DNA of 64,000 nucleotides from Harmothoe impar. Taxonomy: Eukaryota > Annelida > Polychaeta > Phyllodocida > Polynoidae. The stretch covers positions 41,814,488-41,878,487 of the forward strand of contig OX381721.1 in the NCBI GenBank assembly GCA_947462335.1, given 5' to 3'. Under the pieces are notes generated by a model. It saw nothing but the letters and a program-made list of their open reading frames with translations, did not search any database and was not told where the DNA came from. Position 1 is the stretch's first letter. Every line of letters starts with the position of its first letter. Shown here piece by piece: positions 12,270 through 24,264 of this stretch. The position numbers and the translations under genes were made by a program.

Positions 12270-14445
12270 AAACGTTTCCCCCTCCCTTCCCCGCCGCGCC
12301 CTGCTTTGTCCCGCGGAGATAGATGGCTGTCCCGCGGGGGCTGGGATGCTTGTATCGCTTAGTGGATCACGTTGAGGGGTGGGGAAACCCAGGTCAGAGG
12401 GAGAAAACTGGCTGCTGAAAGTGAATAGAGACTTACTTCTCTCAGTGCAGAGTGCAGTGATGGTCAAGTTTGGAGTTTTCCTGTTCCGTTTTTTTTCCTT
12501 CAGTCGATCTGGTAGATAGGGTGGAAGCGAGTGTAGGACTATTTAAATGTTGTAAAGAACTGGAATTCATACATATAGCACTGTATAGAAGGAGTGGTTC
12601 TTTTATATAGCGTTTGTGAAGTTGTACAACTAACCAGGGCGTACTGTTATGCAACAGGTTAGGACGAGTAAATTCTAACCCCTACACAATGAATAATACT
12701 ATTTGAATCTAATGTATATTTCTTGTTTTCTATTTCTTGTGGAATATACTTAATACTTTCATATCCTTTTAAACTGATGACTCCAACGTAAACGGCTATT
12801 TTAGTTCTTTCTATCTGTACCTTTTCAGACCGCCAAGTATACACGCATCAGTATTGATTTCTCCTTTTATAGATGCTGACAAATGCCTGTATGGTATTCT
12901 ATTTGTGGACGCTTCCTTCGTGACAGGTCATTTCTTATTGTGCATAGTCAGGAATACGTACACACACTTTCCTTTTGACTCACTAAGGGGGGAAACTGTA
13001 TTGTATGTTTCCTGCATGAAACAAGACACAGGCACTCTCTAATAGGGTTTATTCTAATGGTAAATGTGTCATTATTTCTAGCTCTACAATTGCTGAATCA
13101 TATCCGTGTGCAATACCAGTTAAGTTATGGTTGATTGTTTAACTGAAGCTATACCTTGCTTTGCCCAAACAGATTCACCACTTTAAATTGAATTAAGCAT
13201 TTACATGTCATAGTGTTGCTCACATCAGCACGTTTGTTCTTTATACGGAGGAAAAGCACATCATTCTGTTGGTGAAAGATAAATATTATGTTCAATGTAC
13301 AGTTCACCAGAGCACATTTAAAAGGATGAAGATATAACTGGATACAGTTGAGATGTAATGGTTTTGATCATGCTAAAAGTAGGCATAGTGAATTATAACC
13401 TGATTCCATCAAAATGTCAACCCTTGTAGCACAGAACATCCCTCAAAACCCATCCCAACCCTTATCCCCCCCCCCACATGCCCCCACACACCGCCCACAC
13501 ACCTGCCTATTCTGCCTAATGCGGCTATGTAATAATGGCAGACCGATTTGTGACATAAATATTAGCAAATTGCTGTCCCACTACTGAGTGGTGGATGGAG
13601 TGCCGTATTCCACACCCATTTATCGTGGGCTACCACTGGGATCGATGTAAGAGTCCCCGCCCAGGCGGCGTTTAATCGTTTTGAATATTTAATGAGGCGT
13701 ATTTAGGTGGCGCCCCCAAGTGTCGAGTTACCGAGTGACGGGGCGAGGGCCCGACGAGAGCCGATTGGGCCTCGATCAATGAGGTATAAACGGCCACTAG
13801 GAGGTTTGAGGTAGGTGGTGGGTGGTTGGGAACTGGGTAGAGGGTGGTTGGTAAGGGGTAGGGATGGGGGGTAGGGATGGGTATTGGTTGGGAGGTGGTG
13901 GTGGTGTTTTTGATGTGGTTTATAGTTCTTTTATTGAGGTGGATTGATAGGTGTGGTCATGTACTCTATTGTAACGCTGAATGGTTTTGGTGTGGGTTAT
14001 TGCAATATTGCCCTTTTCATCATGTTATGGTCCTGGGAATCAGCATTATAGACAATCTGACAATGAAGTAATGTGTGTGTCTCCCTCCCTGTCTCTCTCA
14101 GTCTATGCTTGTCTGTATGGCTGTCTGCCTGTCTATATCTCCCTGTCTCTCTCGCTCTTTCTCTATGTGTCTGTCTGTCTCCCCACCCTCTCCTCACCCT
14201 CACCCTCCATGGATTGGTTTCCCAGCCAGTTATCACGATTCATGGGTGGTCAGAGCTCATAGTGCGAATCGGTTTAATACAAAAAAGTACACCCCAAAAA
14301 CACAATACACCCTTCACGGTCCACTGTTCGCGTCAACCAGTTTGATCAATGAAATCGCGTTTTGAAATGTGAAATGGAAGAATGACTCCCAGCCCCCAAA
14401 GGTCCATCCCGTACACACACCACGGCCAGAACAGATCGTATCAGC
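12270..14445. other. non-coding stretch
   Basis: No gene is supported. A GC-rich unique block at 13620-13800 interrupts AT-rich DNA and then passes into G/T-rich low-complexity sequence to 13930. From about 14073 to 14180 there is (TGTC/TCTC)-type pyrimidine simple sequence, which opens artificial frames on both strands. Confidence 0.5.
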
Positions 14446-14448
14446 ATC

Positions 14449-14463
14449 AGCCCCCTGGTGACA
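14449..14463 (-). promoter_or_regulatory. CTCF-like site abutting a MITE
   Basis: On the minus strand this reads TGTCACCAGGGGGCT, a good CTCF core. Its outer edge touches the TTAA of MITE copy 2, so the element inserted directly beside the motif or carried it in. Confidence 0.45.
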
Positions 14464-14694
14464 TTAACCCTTTATCAAGGATGTCCTTTATCGACATGAT
14501 GCATGAGTGAGTAACTCGCCAGGGTTGCATTAAAGCATCATGCCGACCCTAGGGGCTTGATATATACTCCCACAGGGCAGCGTGATTAAAATAACGTTGA
14601 CCTGGTGACTTGACTCACCAGAGCTGCATACATACATCATCATGACGACAAAGAGCATAGGACATTGGAGTAATGTGCAAACAGCAAAGGGTTA
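14464..14694. mobile_element. piggyBac-like MITE, copy 2
   Basis: It starts TTAACCCTTTATCAAGG and ends CAGCAAAGGGTTAG. The interior shows the family's ATGATGCATGAGTG, AACTCGCCAGGGTTGCATT and CATCATGCCGACCC blocks. The termini are more diverged than in the other copies and the right TTAA is lost. Confidence 0.75.
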
Positions 14695-15354
14695 GAATAG
14701 TCGATCGAGAAACGGAGCATGACCAGTGATTGTGTCAATGCTATAGCGACATAACAATGAACAAAACTAAATGTAGGAATTGTGTCGAAAGTGTGACATA
14801 ATGCTGTATACATAAAAACACCTGTGTAAAAGGATCATGGATATGTAGAATTAGATGCCTGTATGGTTTGAAAAGCAACATCAATAATGGGTGCAATATT
14901 GATATTGTTGCCAATATCAATGTATGGGTGGTCCATGCATTGTATAATTTGAAAACAATTACAATGTCACCTATTGCTGTAAGTTCTATAGCACATGCAA
15001 TGGCAATAAACATTATTTCTGCCATTAAGTTAAATTGTTCATTTTCTATGGTATTTCCTCATGACATATGCAAAATATATATCAAATGTCAACAACACTA
15101 GATCATGTGTTTTCTTATTGTTTGACCCTTTTGAACCATGCCACTGAAGCAACCTTAGCTATTCATCTTTGCTTTAGAAAAGATAGTCCTGTCCTCCTCG
15201 CCCTCCTGTCACCTAAACCGCCAAGCCCCCACCATGCTCGGTGCCCTGATATATTATGCTGACAAATGAGGGAGAATAGATATGTCATCAATACAAAGAG
15301 CTATTATCCGACCTGCCGTGGGTTAGGTTGTCCATGCAAGGTCTAGCCATTGAT

Positions 15355-15682
15355 GGGATGGTGCTAGTTATATCACTGGAGCAAAAGCGCGGGGTCTATA
15401 GATAGGTCCGAGATAGGTTAAGTGATATCCCAGCCAATAATGGGGCTAGATCTATACATGTACAAACGGGTGGCTTAATAGATAGGGTGATGCTAGACTT
15501 AGATAGGACAGTTGCTATCATAAACAAAGTGGTGCAATATTAAATAGGACAGGTGACATCAGGCGAGAGCTTGCAGCCCTTACAAACTAGACAGGGGAGG
15601 TGACATCACAGGATAGAAACTAGATAGGACAGGTAACATCACTGACTGTTCTTCTGTGCCTTAGCATCTAGACAGGACATGT
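15355..15682 (+). repeat. decayed flank of the 42-bp minisatellite
   Basis: Irregular pieces of the same unit (GATAGGACAG, GGTGACATCA, GGTGCTAG) recur at uneven spacing up to the regular core array that begins at 15683. Confidence 0.6.
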
Positions 15683-15934
15683 GACATCACATATAGGGTG
15701 GTTCTAGGCCTAGATAGGACAGATGGCATCACAGATAGGGTGGTGCTAGGCCTAAACAGGACAGGTGACATCACAGATAGGGTGGTGCTAGGGCTAGATA
15801 GGACAGATGGCATCACATATAGGGTGGTGCTAGGCATAGATAGGACAGGTGACATCACAGATAGGGTGGTGCTAGGCCTAAACATTACAGGTGACGTCAC
15901 AGATAGGGTGGTGCTAGGCCTAGACAGGACAGAA
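15683..15934 (+). repeat. 42-bp minisatellite, six units
   Basis: Six units of exactly 42 bp start at 15683, 15725, 15767, 15809, 15851 and 15893. The unit is about TGACATCACAGATAGGGTGG followed by TGCTAGGCCTAGATAGGACA. Each unit carries TGACATCA or TGGCATCA, close to a CRE, and the last carries the perfect CRE TGACGTCA. GTGAC and ATGGC versions alternate in the first four units, a hint of an 84-bp dimer. Because 42 is a multiple of 3, both strands show open frames that are not genes. Confidence 0.9.
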
Positions 15935-16301
15935 ATAATGTGACCAGGCTAGGGAAAAAACCCATCCGGGGAGGAATTAGTATTTAAAGTTGGTGTCATA
16001 TCCTTTAAAATGAGATATCATGAGCTAAAAAATTCCTGGTAGTTTTGTGGGAATTGATTTTCAAAGATTGCTAGATATCAATAACTGAAAATGGTAGATA
16101 AGCTCTAAAAGCACCACATCCCATAATAAATAGCGATAATTATGAAAAATCAGTTTTATTGATAAATAACCAAATAAAAATGGTATTTTTTTTAAAAATT
16201 TGGTTCTAGAAGGAATTTTTACAGTCTGTTTTCAGTATTGAGTAATTGATGTGATACTGAAGAAACCGGGACAGTTATCTCCCATTTTGTCTAATGGAAT
16301 G

Positions 16302-16315
16302 GTTTCCATGGCAAC
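16302..16315 (+). promoter_or_regulatory. RFX X-box-like site
   Basis: GTTTCCATGGCAAC differs from the ideal X-box GTTGCCATGGCAAC at one position. RFX factors use X-boxes at ciliary and other genes. No neighbouring gene is visible to assign a target. Confidence 0.4.
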
Positions 16316-16480
16316 CAAAAAATGTCTTACATGCTAATTTTCCATAGAAAACGTTCTTTTTGCATTCCATATATGGAATGTTTGCAGTAAAGATAAAACA
16401 ATTATGATAAGTCTATTGTATTCTACACAAAAAATTAGCCTAGAACATTTTTACTTGAATTATGCACTCTCTAGCCCTTC

Positions 16481-16499
16481 TGGTGCCCCCTGGTGGCCA
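16481..16499 (-). promoter_or_regulatory. CTCF-like site (near-consensus)
   Basis: On the minus strand this reads TGGCCACCAGGGGGCACCA, essentially the textbook vertebrate CTCF core with its flanking bases. It is the best single match in the window. Confidence 0.6.
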
Positions 16500-16545
16500 A
16501 AGCCAGAACTAAAAATCCCCCGCGGATGGGTCTTTTTGCTTGTTG

Positions 16546-16700
16546 GGTCACAGATGACATCACAGACCATGTGGTACTTGTCCAGACAGAAGTAAATAGG
16601 ACAGGTGACACCACGGGCAGTGTACTGCTCGGCCATACGAATTAGACAAAGCAGGTGCCGTCACAGAATAGAACCTAGTCAGGACCGATGACATCAACGA
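16546..16700 (+). repeat. decayed units of the 42-bp minisatellite
   Basis: GATGACATCACAGACCATGT, GGACAGGTGACACCACGG and GATGACATCAACGAC recur here at roughly the period of the 15.7 kb array. This suggests that one older array was split. Confidence 0.55.
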
Positions 16701-16709
16701 CATTTCTAA

Positions 16710-18780
16710 TCTATATACTGTAATCATGTGATTTATTCGCGGCTGACAGGGTCCTGGACTGAGCTGCTCCCTACCCAGGCCCTTACTGAGTAGCTCGTGG
16801 TACAGGTACCTAGTCTGTCCACTTCCTCTAACTAACTACCCCTATTAGGGTCCGCCGTCAGCTAATCCAGTTCCCAGCGACCCTTTACTACACCCCTACC
16901 TCCCTGGAGCTGACCATTATGCGTTTGCATTTCGCTTCAGTAAAGCTGTAGCTGTAAGCAAGGTAACGTGGGGGTTTATAATAGAGTTGCTCGGGCTGTA
17001 GATACATACACTGTAGATATTGAATATCAGATTTACCTGGTACTTTGAACAGAATTGATTTAATCTACATGTATTTTGGAAGATGATATGTCTTGTTATA
17101 TTTGTGGTTTTTCGATTGATCTGGCAGAAAACCTTTACTATATCTAAATGAATTAGAATGTAATATTGTATGGACTTATTTTTTAAGGGAACACTATCTT
17201 TTATTAAACTTAAAGCTAGAATATGCATTTGCCCGTCCAGGATTTTCAAATATCCAAATCATTCTAGAAATACGTATATTAATGATAATATTCTGCCATT
17301 AATTATTTACATATATGATTGAGTGAATAAGAGCGCCTACACCGGTATATGTAACCGAATACATGGTACACCTAAACAATATACCGCCTTCTCATATTTT
17401 TACCACCAACATACTCCATATTCACACCCAGCTTCCCCACCGTCCCTAGTAATAATATAGCACCTCCTGGTCCCCAGCCCCCGCCATATCTATTACTCCA
17501 GGGCGTGAGGGTTACCCCAAGCAGCCAGATGGCCGCCATATTGATTTGTCCTGATGATGTCACATCCTGTTCCGGTATAGTCGCGGCTGGCTCTCTCTAT
17601 ATGTACAATGCCCATGGTACCCCTCACGTACAGTGGTCAGTGTGGGGTGTAGGATTGCCTCCAGTGGCTGTGACTCCTCCTGGGTTGGTCAGTGGTTATA
17701 CTGGGGGTGTGTATACAATAAGCACCCATACTGGTGTTCCACCCACACATGTATGCGTCTGTATTGTCACAGAGGATGGCTTTTAGCACACTTTGGTTAT
17801 GATGTATTTTGACATCAGTGGCAAGAGTTGTGGGCGTTTTTTCCCCATTATAGAATTGTGTAATGGATTTTGGCACTTATGAGAGATTTATATGCTCTGG
17901 TTTAAGAGTTCCATGAAGCATACTGTATAGTGCTGAATGTAATTTAGTCTTGCATCCACAACAACTAGTTTCTACCCATCTACATATCACAGTTGTTTCT
18001 CTAGTTTCTAGTTCACCTTGACATAATATAAAGGAGACAGCAGTTAATTCGTTGAATATTAGCACCATGGGATTTAGCTGGATCTGTATGGTAATAGCCA
18101 TTTATTTCATCCAATCTTCTTTTCATGTTTCCCCCATTGCCTGCATGGCTCCCATCATAACGCCCTGCCTGCACTGTGCCATGCCTCCAGGGCCCATCTG
18201 TGTGGATGCCCCTCCCTTACCCTGCCCTGTCACACAGTCCTCCAGGGGATGGCCTACATGTCAGCAGCCTTGTGTCTGGGTTATGTCCAATGTGTCATAG
18301 ACACACACTGGGACCTGTAGAAGTGTGCTCCTCCAGGGTTTTAGTTGTGCTTTAACTTACAATGCTAATGGGCTAATGGCTAGCTTTGGTGGGAAATATT
18401 GTCTACTGTGTCATTTCCGGTGTTAATGCAGATGTAGTTCTATAATCTACCCCCCCCCCCTTTTTAACAATAAATAAATATTTATTATTTGCATGATTTA
18501 AAACATTATAGTCAATATCCTGAGATTGTTCGTTACCCTAGAATGTTATTCAATGCATATGATAAATTCAATTACAGACCATTCAAACGTCAATGTTAGA
18601 TATATTAGAAACTAGCCCAGAATTTCCCAGAAAAGTTCTAAACATAAACTGTAAACTGTGCCTCATGGCTAAAATCTGGTGCTAAATAATCTATTTAAAT
18701 TGAGAAATCTAGGTAAATGCATTACATTTAAACCACGGTGGTGGCTTAGAACAATAGAGTTCGCACCTTGGTTATACTGC
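16710..18780. other. non-coding stretch
   Basis: No gene is supported. It contains a YY1-like site (GCCGCCATATTG, 17532-17543) overlapping a weaker CTCF-like match, four CTCCAGGG 8-mers (near 17497, 18187, 18240 and 18330) and a run of ten or more C near 18450. Confidence 0.5.
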
Positions 18781-18797
18781 ATACCCTGGTTTAAAAC

Positions 18798-18934
18798 AGA
18801 TAGACAATGGTTATGAGAAGGTATGTAGATCAACCACAGCTTGCTGGTAGGGCGACTTGGGCTTCGCCCTCGTCTGGCCCCCACCAGCAAGCTGTGGTTA
18901 ATTCTACATACCTTTTCATAACCATTGTCTATCT
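18798..18934. repeat. 137-bp near-perfect hairpin
   Basis: The left arm contains AGATAGACAATGGTTATGAG and CAACCACAGCTTGCTGGT. The right arm mirrors it with ACCAGCAAGCTGTGGTT and CATAACCATTGTCTATCT. Arms of about 54 bp with few mismatches surround a GC-rich loop of about 30 bp. It is either a young foldback MITE or a structured-RNA source; no second copy was seen. Confidence 0.85.
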
Positions 18935-18939
18935 ATTAC

Positions 18940-20770
18940 ATAACTCATGGTGCCCTTTGGGTAGTTTACATTACAACCTCGACTTCAAGCATCACTGTAA
19001 TTAAGATCAACAATTGCTTAAGAATGTCATACCCAAGTGTTCATATTACATTATTAGCCATAAGGGCACTGAAGCTGACTTTAATTATCAATTTGATGAT
19101 AATGCAATTAAATTATGAAGTTTCCAGATATTGTTTTCTCCTTTACTTTATAAGAAAAATGTTGCCCTTTAGGCTTCAGAATTATGTATTCTTTGTCAAG
19201 TCTTTTTCAATCTCAATCTTCTCAGCTATTTTGAATATTTGAAAAAAAATATATACATATGTGGCTATGTCCCATCGATAATATATGCCTTCCTTATCTC
19301 TCAAACATGTAGAATATAAGAAGATTAAGAAATGGATTTGACAAAGGGAAAAACATTAACCTCTTGAACAGGCACACTCTACACCGATATATGTAAAATG
19401 GCAACCGGAGGGTGTATAGGTAACATGAGAAGGCATGCTAACAATCCCAAGGACTTTGAATTGAACAGAAGATTGTACTTTTGTAATCATGCATACTATT
19501 TCCATATGTTACCTTGCATTGAGTCCTTCCTATTCCTATCTATACCACGGTATTGGAATAACATTCCACATGGCCTACATGAAAACATAAGTTGTTACCC
19601 AATCTCCATCATCCGATCCTGAAATTGGGTTAAATGATGCCCTCTCGTATAGGCACTAACCATTGTCTTCTTACCACCAACTCCATGTCCTACCACTCCA
19701 TCCTACCAGCAAACACCTCTACCTTGAGGAGCTCCTTCTATTTATAGTCTTCCTTCTGACGCTAATTTGCTCATTGAGGTTCTCCTTATTTGCTGAGCCT
19801 TCCCTCAACAAATACTACAAGTACAGGCGTCCCCAGCACTCTCCTATATAGCCTAAGGCGGCAGGGGTATATAGGTAAAGGGGTGGTGGGAGTTTGGCCT
19901 TAGGTCTAACACGTGTTTCAATTAGATCATTTCTCTAACACGCCAGTAGTCTCTGTGAGGTGCAGAGGGCCCTGTCTTCCAATCTTAGTAGAAGGCAGGG
20001 CGCGTGCCTGAGACACCTTATATAGCGTGATGGTGTATGGCAATTTGGGTGTCACGATTCTGTGCAGTATACAATGTAGCAGATCAAGGGAATATATTGT
20101 GAGCCTGTTCCCATCACATCATTCTGTGCATTGCCTTTGCATGTGATAGAGCTTGGGGCAGGCGATGTGTGTGCATGTTTGATATAGGGTATATGTTCAT
20201 CAACTCATTGAACGTTTTTCTTAAATGTGTCTATAATCATGTAGACAATAAGGAAGTCACGTCAGGTGACTGGGCCTTTTGAGTACTCCGAAATATCACT
20301 CGCAGGCTTGAGGGGCCCACGGAAATTTTGCCCTTCATAATTATATCTACAGAAATACTGAGAGTTGAGCCGTAATATTTCATACATGGAACCTGGTTAG
20401 GCTAATCCGATTGAAGCTATAAGCAGATCCAAAAAGAAAAGAAAAAGACATGCGACATTATTTAATCACGAGACGTATCGTCCTATGGGGCAATATAATT
20501 AATATCTCTGTTGTTCTACGTTTGGATACAGCCCAACCTAGAAGCTACTGAAGTAATTTGGGTACCATTAAGGAATCTCTATGAGTTGCTCTCATCTGGG
20601 TCATGAGCTGCTCACCGGGGCTGGAAGACCCTCATAACCCATACCTCCACCACCCTCACATATCCCACTTTCCCTCTATAATTTTTTACCCCCACCCACA
20701 TCCCCTACACTCGATACACTGACTAAATTGTTGATAATTACATCATATTGGCTGCAAGCCCCCTCCCGCA
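18940..20770. other. non-coding stretch
   Basis: No gene is supported. The sequence is AT-rich and unique. The 105-codon frame at 18925-19242 has no recognisable domain and begins inside the hairpin flank. Confidence 0.5.
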
Positions 20771-20784
20771 CGCCCCCTGGCGAG
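20771..20784 (-). promoter_or_regulatory. CTCF-like site
   Basis: The minus strand reads CTCGCCAGGGGGCG, a strong CTCF core. It is paired with a second reverse site 19 bp away. Confidence 0.5.
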
Positions 20785-20802
20785 CGCCCTAAGTGCACTA
20801 AT

Positions 20803-20818
20803 TATCCCCTGGTGGCCA
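20803..20818 (-). promoter_or_regulatory. CTCF-like site
   Basis: The minus strand reads TGGCCACCAGGGGATA, a good CTCF core in the same orientation as its neighbour at 20771. Confidence 0.5.
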
Positions 20819-21497
20819 TTTTGCATAGTGGATCTCAGTAATTAAGCCACAACATGGTCTGTAAGTGTAACTTCCAGTGGTCTGTGACAGTCCGTATAGT
20901 GGCATCAGAGATAGTGAATTAAGTATAGATCCTGTCCTTTTTATTTGGGGATAGTCGGTTAAGTGAGCACCCATCACCTAATAAGCAATAAAAGCCTAGA
21001 CATGACCTCCTTTATATCTAGTACCCATCCTCTTTCTGTAACTTGTGTTAAATCTGATGCAACTGATATTTGTACTATAATTATTGTCACTCATTGCTTC
21101 AGTTTGAATCACCAAAAGAAACATAGGATAGTGAATGTAGCACTTATAACGCTATGATGGTTAGTGCCTCCTCCCCCGCAACTTTCCATAGCATACCAGT
21201 GTAGCACACCTACTCGTGACTAGTAGTGAGTGACTCTGTTTTTACCCATAGTGTAATGGATTGCTGAGTACTAAGGGGATGTTACAATTAATTTCAATTA
21301 CCTACGACACAGTTGTTTCCCTCTAGCCTAATGATAATTACCCATTGCACTTTAACATAGGCAGCACTTTCCAGCCCTGGTGATCCACTCTATTACCCCT
21401 AGGCCTGTGTTAACCGTTATTACCAATCCGTGATAGCTTTCAGTGCCTTGTAAATCACCCTCAAAGTCTGGGAAAAGTGAGAAGGATGAATTCAGTG

Positions 21498-21751
21498 TTA
21501 ACCCTTTAAGGGCCGCATACTGCTTTAATGTGCTATGCCCTTGGTCGTCACGATGCATGGATGCAGCCTCGGCGAGCAATTAACCAGTGCTAGATTCATA
21601 CGTCCTGCGAGAGTATAGTATATCAACCCCTTAGGGTCGGAATGGTGTATGGCTTTAGTACTGGTGAGTTACTCGCTACATCTGCATTCATGCACCATAG
21701 TACGACAAAGGGTAAAGTACATTGCATCAAACGTGACCCTTAAAGTGTTAA
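21498..21751. mobile_element. piggyBac-like MITE, copy 3
   Basis: It is bounded by TTAA on both sides. The left end TTAACCCTTTAAGGGCCGCA and right end GACCCTTAAAGTGTTAA are mirrored. With both TTAA sites intact it is the clearest statement of the insertion rule for this family. Confidence 0.85.
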
Positions 21752-22224
21752 GCTCACTAGCTAGTCTTTACAGACAGCTAGGTATTTTAAACTCAAATCA
21801 CCTGCTCTACATTAATGGCTACATCTCCACTCGTTAAGAGGTCTAGAGATTTGACTACTGAAACAGACTGATCAATCCAAATTAATAAAGTATTTAAGAA
21901 GTTATTCCACAAGTAATTAGTTACCTCTTAATCTGGTATTGCTGTTCTGTGTGTGTGTTAAATATGCCAGTTCTGCCTCCTGCCATTAAGGTCTCTCTAT
22001 TAGTTGCTCACGTTTACTCTTGTCTAGTTTATTAGCTGCTCATCTCTTCATGTTATACCAGAGCAGTTCACAAACCTCCTGCTCCCATGTGCATGTACAG
22101 AAATAGTAACCTACACGGTATAATCCAGATATCAGGAAGTTAAATGAATAGTGTATTGCATGACATTGTATGATGCAAAATTGCTAATAGAAGTACAGAC
22201 GATTCGGAATTGAGAGCTAGAAAC

Positions 22225-22284
22225 GTCCTATTTTGAAGCTAGGTTCGGGTTGCCTGAAACACACCTTCTTTGTTTTTTGTCTAA
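22225..22284. mobile_element. fragment of T-rich inverted-repeat family D
   Basis: GCTAGGTTCGGGTTGCCTGA followed by AACACACCTTCTTTG resembles the right end of the element at 22439-22735 and of the one at 57498-57718. The rest of the copy is not recognisable. Confidence 0.5.
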
Positions 22285-22438
22285 TGGGAGAATCATTTCA
22301 AGCTGTAATATGTGGAGGCACAGAGCACTCTGTCAAAGTTCTAGTATGGCCTAGAGAGTGCATTATCTGGTGGATGTGGGGTGAATGAGCATCTAAGCCG
22401 AATTATAACACTGCACGTTGTGAATTAATTTCATATTG

Positions 22439-22735
22439 GGCTAAAAAAAAAAGGTGTGTTTCAGTCAACGTGGTTAAAAAATCTGGGTAGGTAGGTCGGA
22501 CTTTTTTTTTCCTTTTCTCTGATTTTTTTTTCTTTAGCTTGAAATGTACCACAAAATTGACTCGCAAACGCCGTTGTTGACTCACCAACTACCAAGTTGA
22601 CTCATGGAGCCTCAACTTGACTCTAAACTGGCCCATAAATGGCCAAAGATATTGTTGTCTTTTCCCAAATTAGATCTAGGGTCTGTTTTGCTAGGTAGGG
22701 TCGGGTAACCTGAAGGAGACCTTTATTTTTTAGTC
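22439..22735. mobile_element. T-rich inverted-repeat element, family D
   Basis: The left end (GGCTAAAAAAAAAAGGTGTG, then TTTCAGTCAACG) is mirrored by the right end (GGGTCGGGTAACCTGAAGGA, then GACCTTTATTTTTTAGTC). The interior has GGTAGGTCGGACTTTTTTTT. A relative at 57498-57718 shares the ends and the T-rich interior. It is non-coding. Confidence 0.55.
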
Positions 22736-22899
22736 GTATCAAGAGGTTTGAAGAGGGACGCTTGCCATCTCCAAAGTCGCTTTTCATATACTTCTTCATT
22801 CAGTCTGAAAGTTCAAAATGTAAACCAGAGTAGACTCGCCAAAGCTGCATTTGTAAATGCATCATAACATATGACTTAAACGTACGTCGCTGCCTTTAA

Positions 22900-24000
22900 A
22901 GGGGTAATCACGATAGTCCATATTACAACTAGGTGAGCGATATTGAAGGAAACTCCCTCTGTTATGATGTTTCCTAATGTCAAACACGGAAGATATTGTG
23001 TATAGAAAGCACGTGGTGCGCTGAGATTTGAAGGTCGTCTGTACTCTGTCGTCCGCCGATGGTTTTCCCGCCATATTATTAATTTTCTCAGATGCCTTGA
23101 ATAAGGAATAATATGGATAACGTTTGCAACTTGCAAATAAACATTCATGTCTTGAATACATTCAGCCCATGGAGTAAAGGGTCTGTTTAGCAAGCAAGCC
23201 TGGATATTAGGAACCACTTGTTCTTTAATTCAACGGATTTCTCCAGTTATAGACGCTTGTGGGCCTGGTAATTGTAGTCCCATTAGGTCTAATTTTCCAG
23301 ATTTGGCACAACTTTAAAGATAGACCAAATCAGGAGACCTTCAACAGGATGTTCCATTTAAATGCTGCATTTTGGAAAGCCCTGTTCTCTGATTAACCCG
23401 TATATTAATTATACTTATAATTATCAGTGATGGAAATACCAAGTGTAAATTCTAATTAGCCTTCTAATGGAGTGCTCAAAATGTCAGGGCATTTGGTGCA
23501 AATGTCAGTTGATTAATACCATGGGTATCCTCTCCCTATGTCATTTGAAACCTACACTGATATTTTAGGCCTGAGCTGTTAACTCCATAATAGTAATACC
23601 ATACGCAGTGCAGTGCTAGTAAATCCATTATTATGAATGGAAAATCATCATCGATCCATCTTTATATAATTAGCATTTTTAGTTTAGACATTGCCATTCA
23701 CCGTAGCCGTCTATTCTTTTAACAAACCTTCCCTTCCGGAGGACGCTATCTAATCAGCCGAACTAGGCCGTGTAATTGAAGGGAATGGAATTAGCTTCCC
23801 TGCTCCAAGAACAGGCCTTACTCAATTTACTCCTCAATTAGACTGCGTTTTAAAGCAGAAAACTGCATGGAAAACTTTGAAAATCTGAATAATGCCGCTG
23901 GCTTTGTTTCTTCGAGCTGGAGGGAGTATTCATGGCACTTTACTGATACATGTAGCTGCGTGTTTAGACAGCTATAACTCTATGTGTAGTATGGTGCATA
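22900..24000. other. non-coding stretch, possibly constrained
   Basis: No gene is supported. Between 23390 and 23890 the sequence is unique, free of simple repeats and contains ATTAATTATACTTATAATTA and TTCTAATTAGCC, a texture typical of conserved non-coding elements. Conservation cannot be tested here. Confidence 0.35.
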
Positions 24001-24006
24001 ACTTGA

Positions 24007-24256
24007 TTAACCCTTTAAAGGCCGCATGGTGGTGCATTAATGCATATGGGGCACTTGGCCCTGGCGGCAAATCACTCACCAGTGTTGCATGCAAGCATCA
24101 TGTCAATCCTATACAGGGTTGATACATCCCCCGAGGGTTGGCATGAACACCTTGGATGTTACAAATGTACACTATTTTCTACATGTGTAATATCCCAAAG
24201 CTGCATTCAAGCATCATGACAGCAAAGGGCATAGCATAACAGTATGTTACACTTAA
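24007..24256. mobile_element. piggyBac-like MITE, copy 4
   Basis: It starts TTAACCCTTTAAAGGCCGCA. Internal blocks GCATCATGTCAATCCTATAC and TTCAAGCATCATGACAGCAA belong to the family. The right end is eroded (GTATGTTACACTTAA) but still finishes at TTAA. Confidence 0.75.
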
Positions 24257-24264
24257 CTATTGAG

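Larger units (their letters stand above)
15946..16545. other. unique AT-rich segment between two parts of a minisatellite
   Basis: No gene is seen. It separates the 42-bp array from decayed units at 16546-16700. It contains an RFX X-box-like palindrome (GTTTCCATGGCAAC, 16302-16315) and a near-consensus CTCF-like site at 16481. Confidence 0.5.

Noticed and set aside
15698..15943. 81-codon plus-strand and 79-codon minus-strand repetitive frames
   Set aside because: They are a by-product of the 42-bp tandem unit on both strands.
24007..24256. CTCF-like CCGCCAGGGCC inside MITE copy 4
   Set aside because: It is a one-copy variant of the element's own CCTGGCGAGT palindrome and lacks the GGGGGCGC half of the core.
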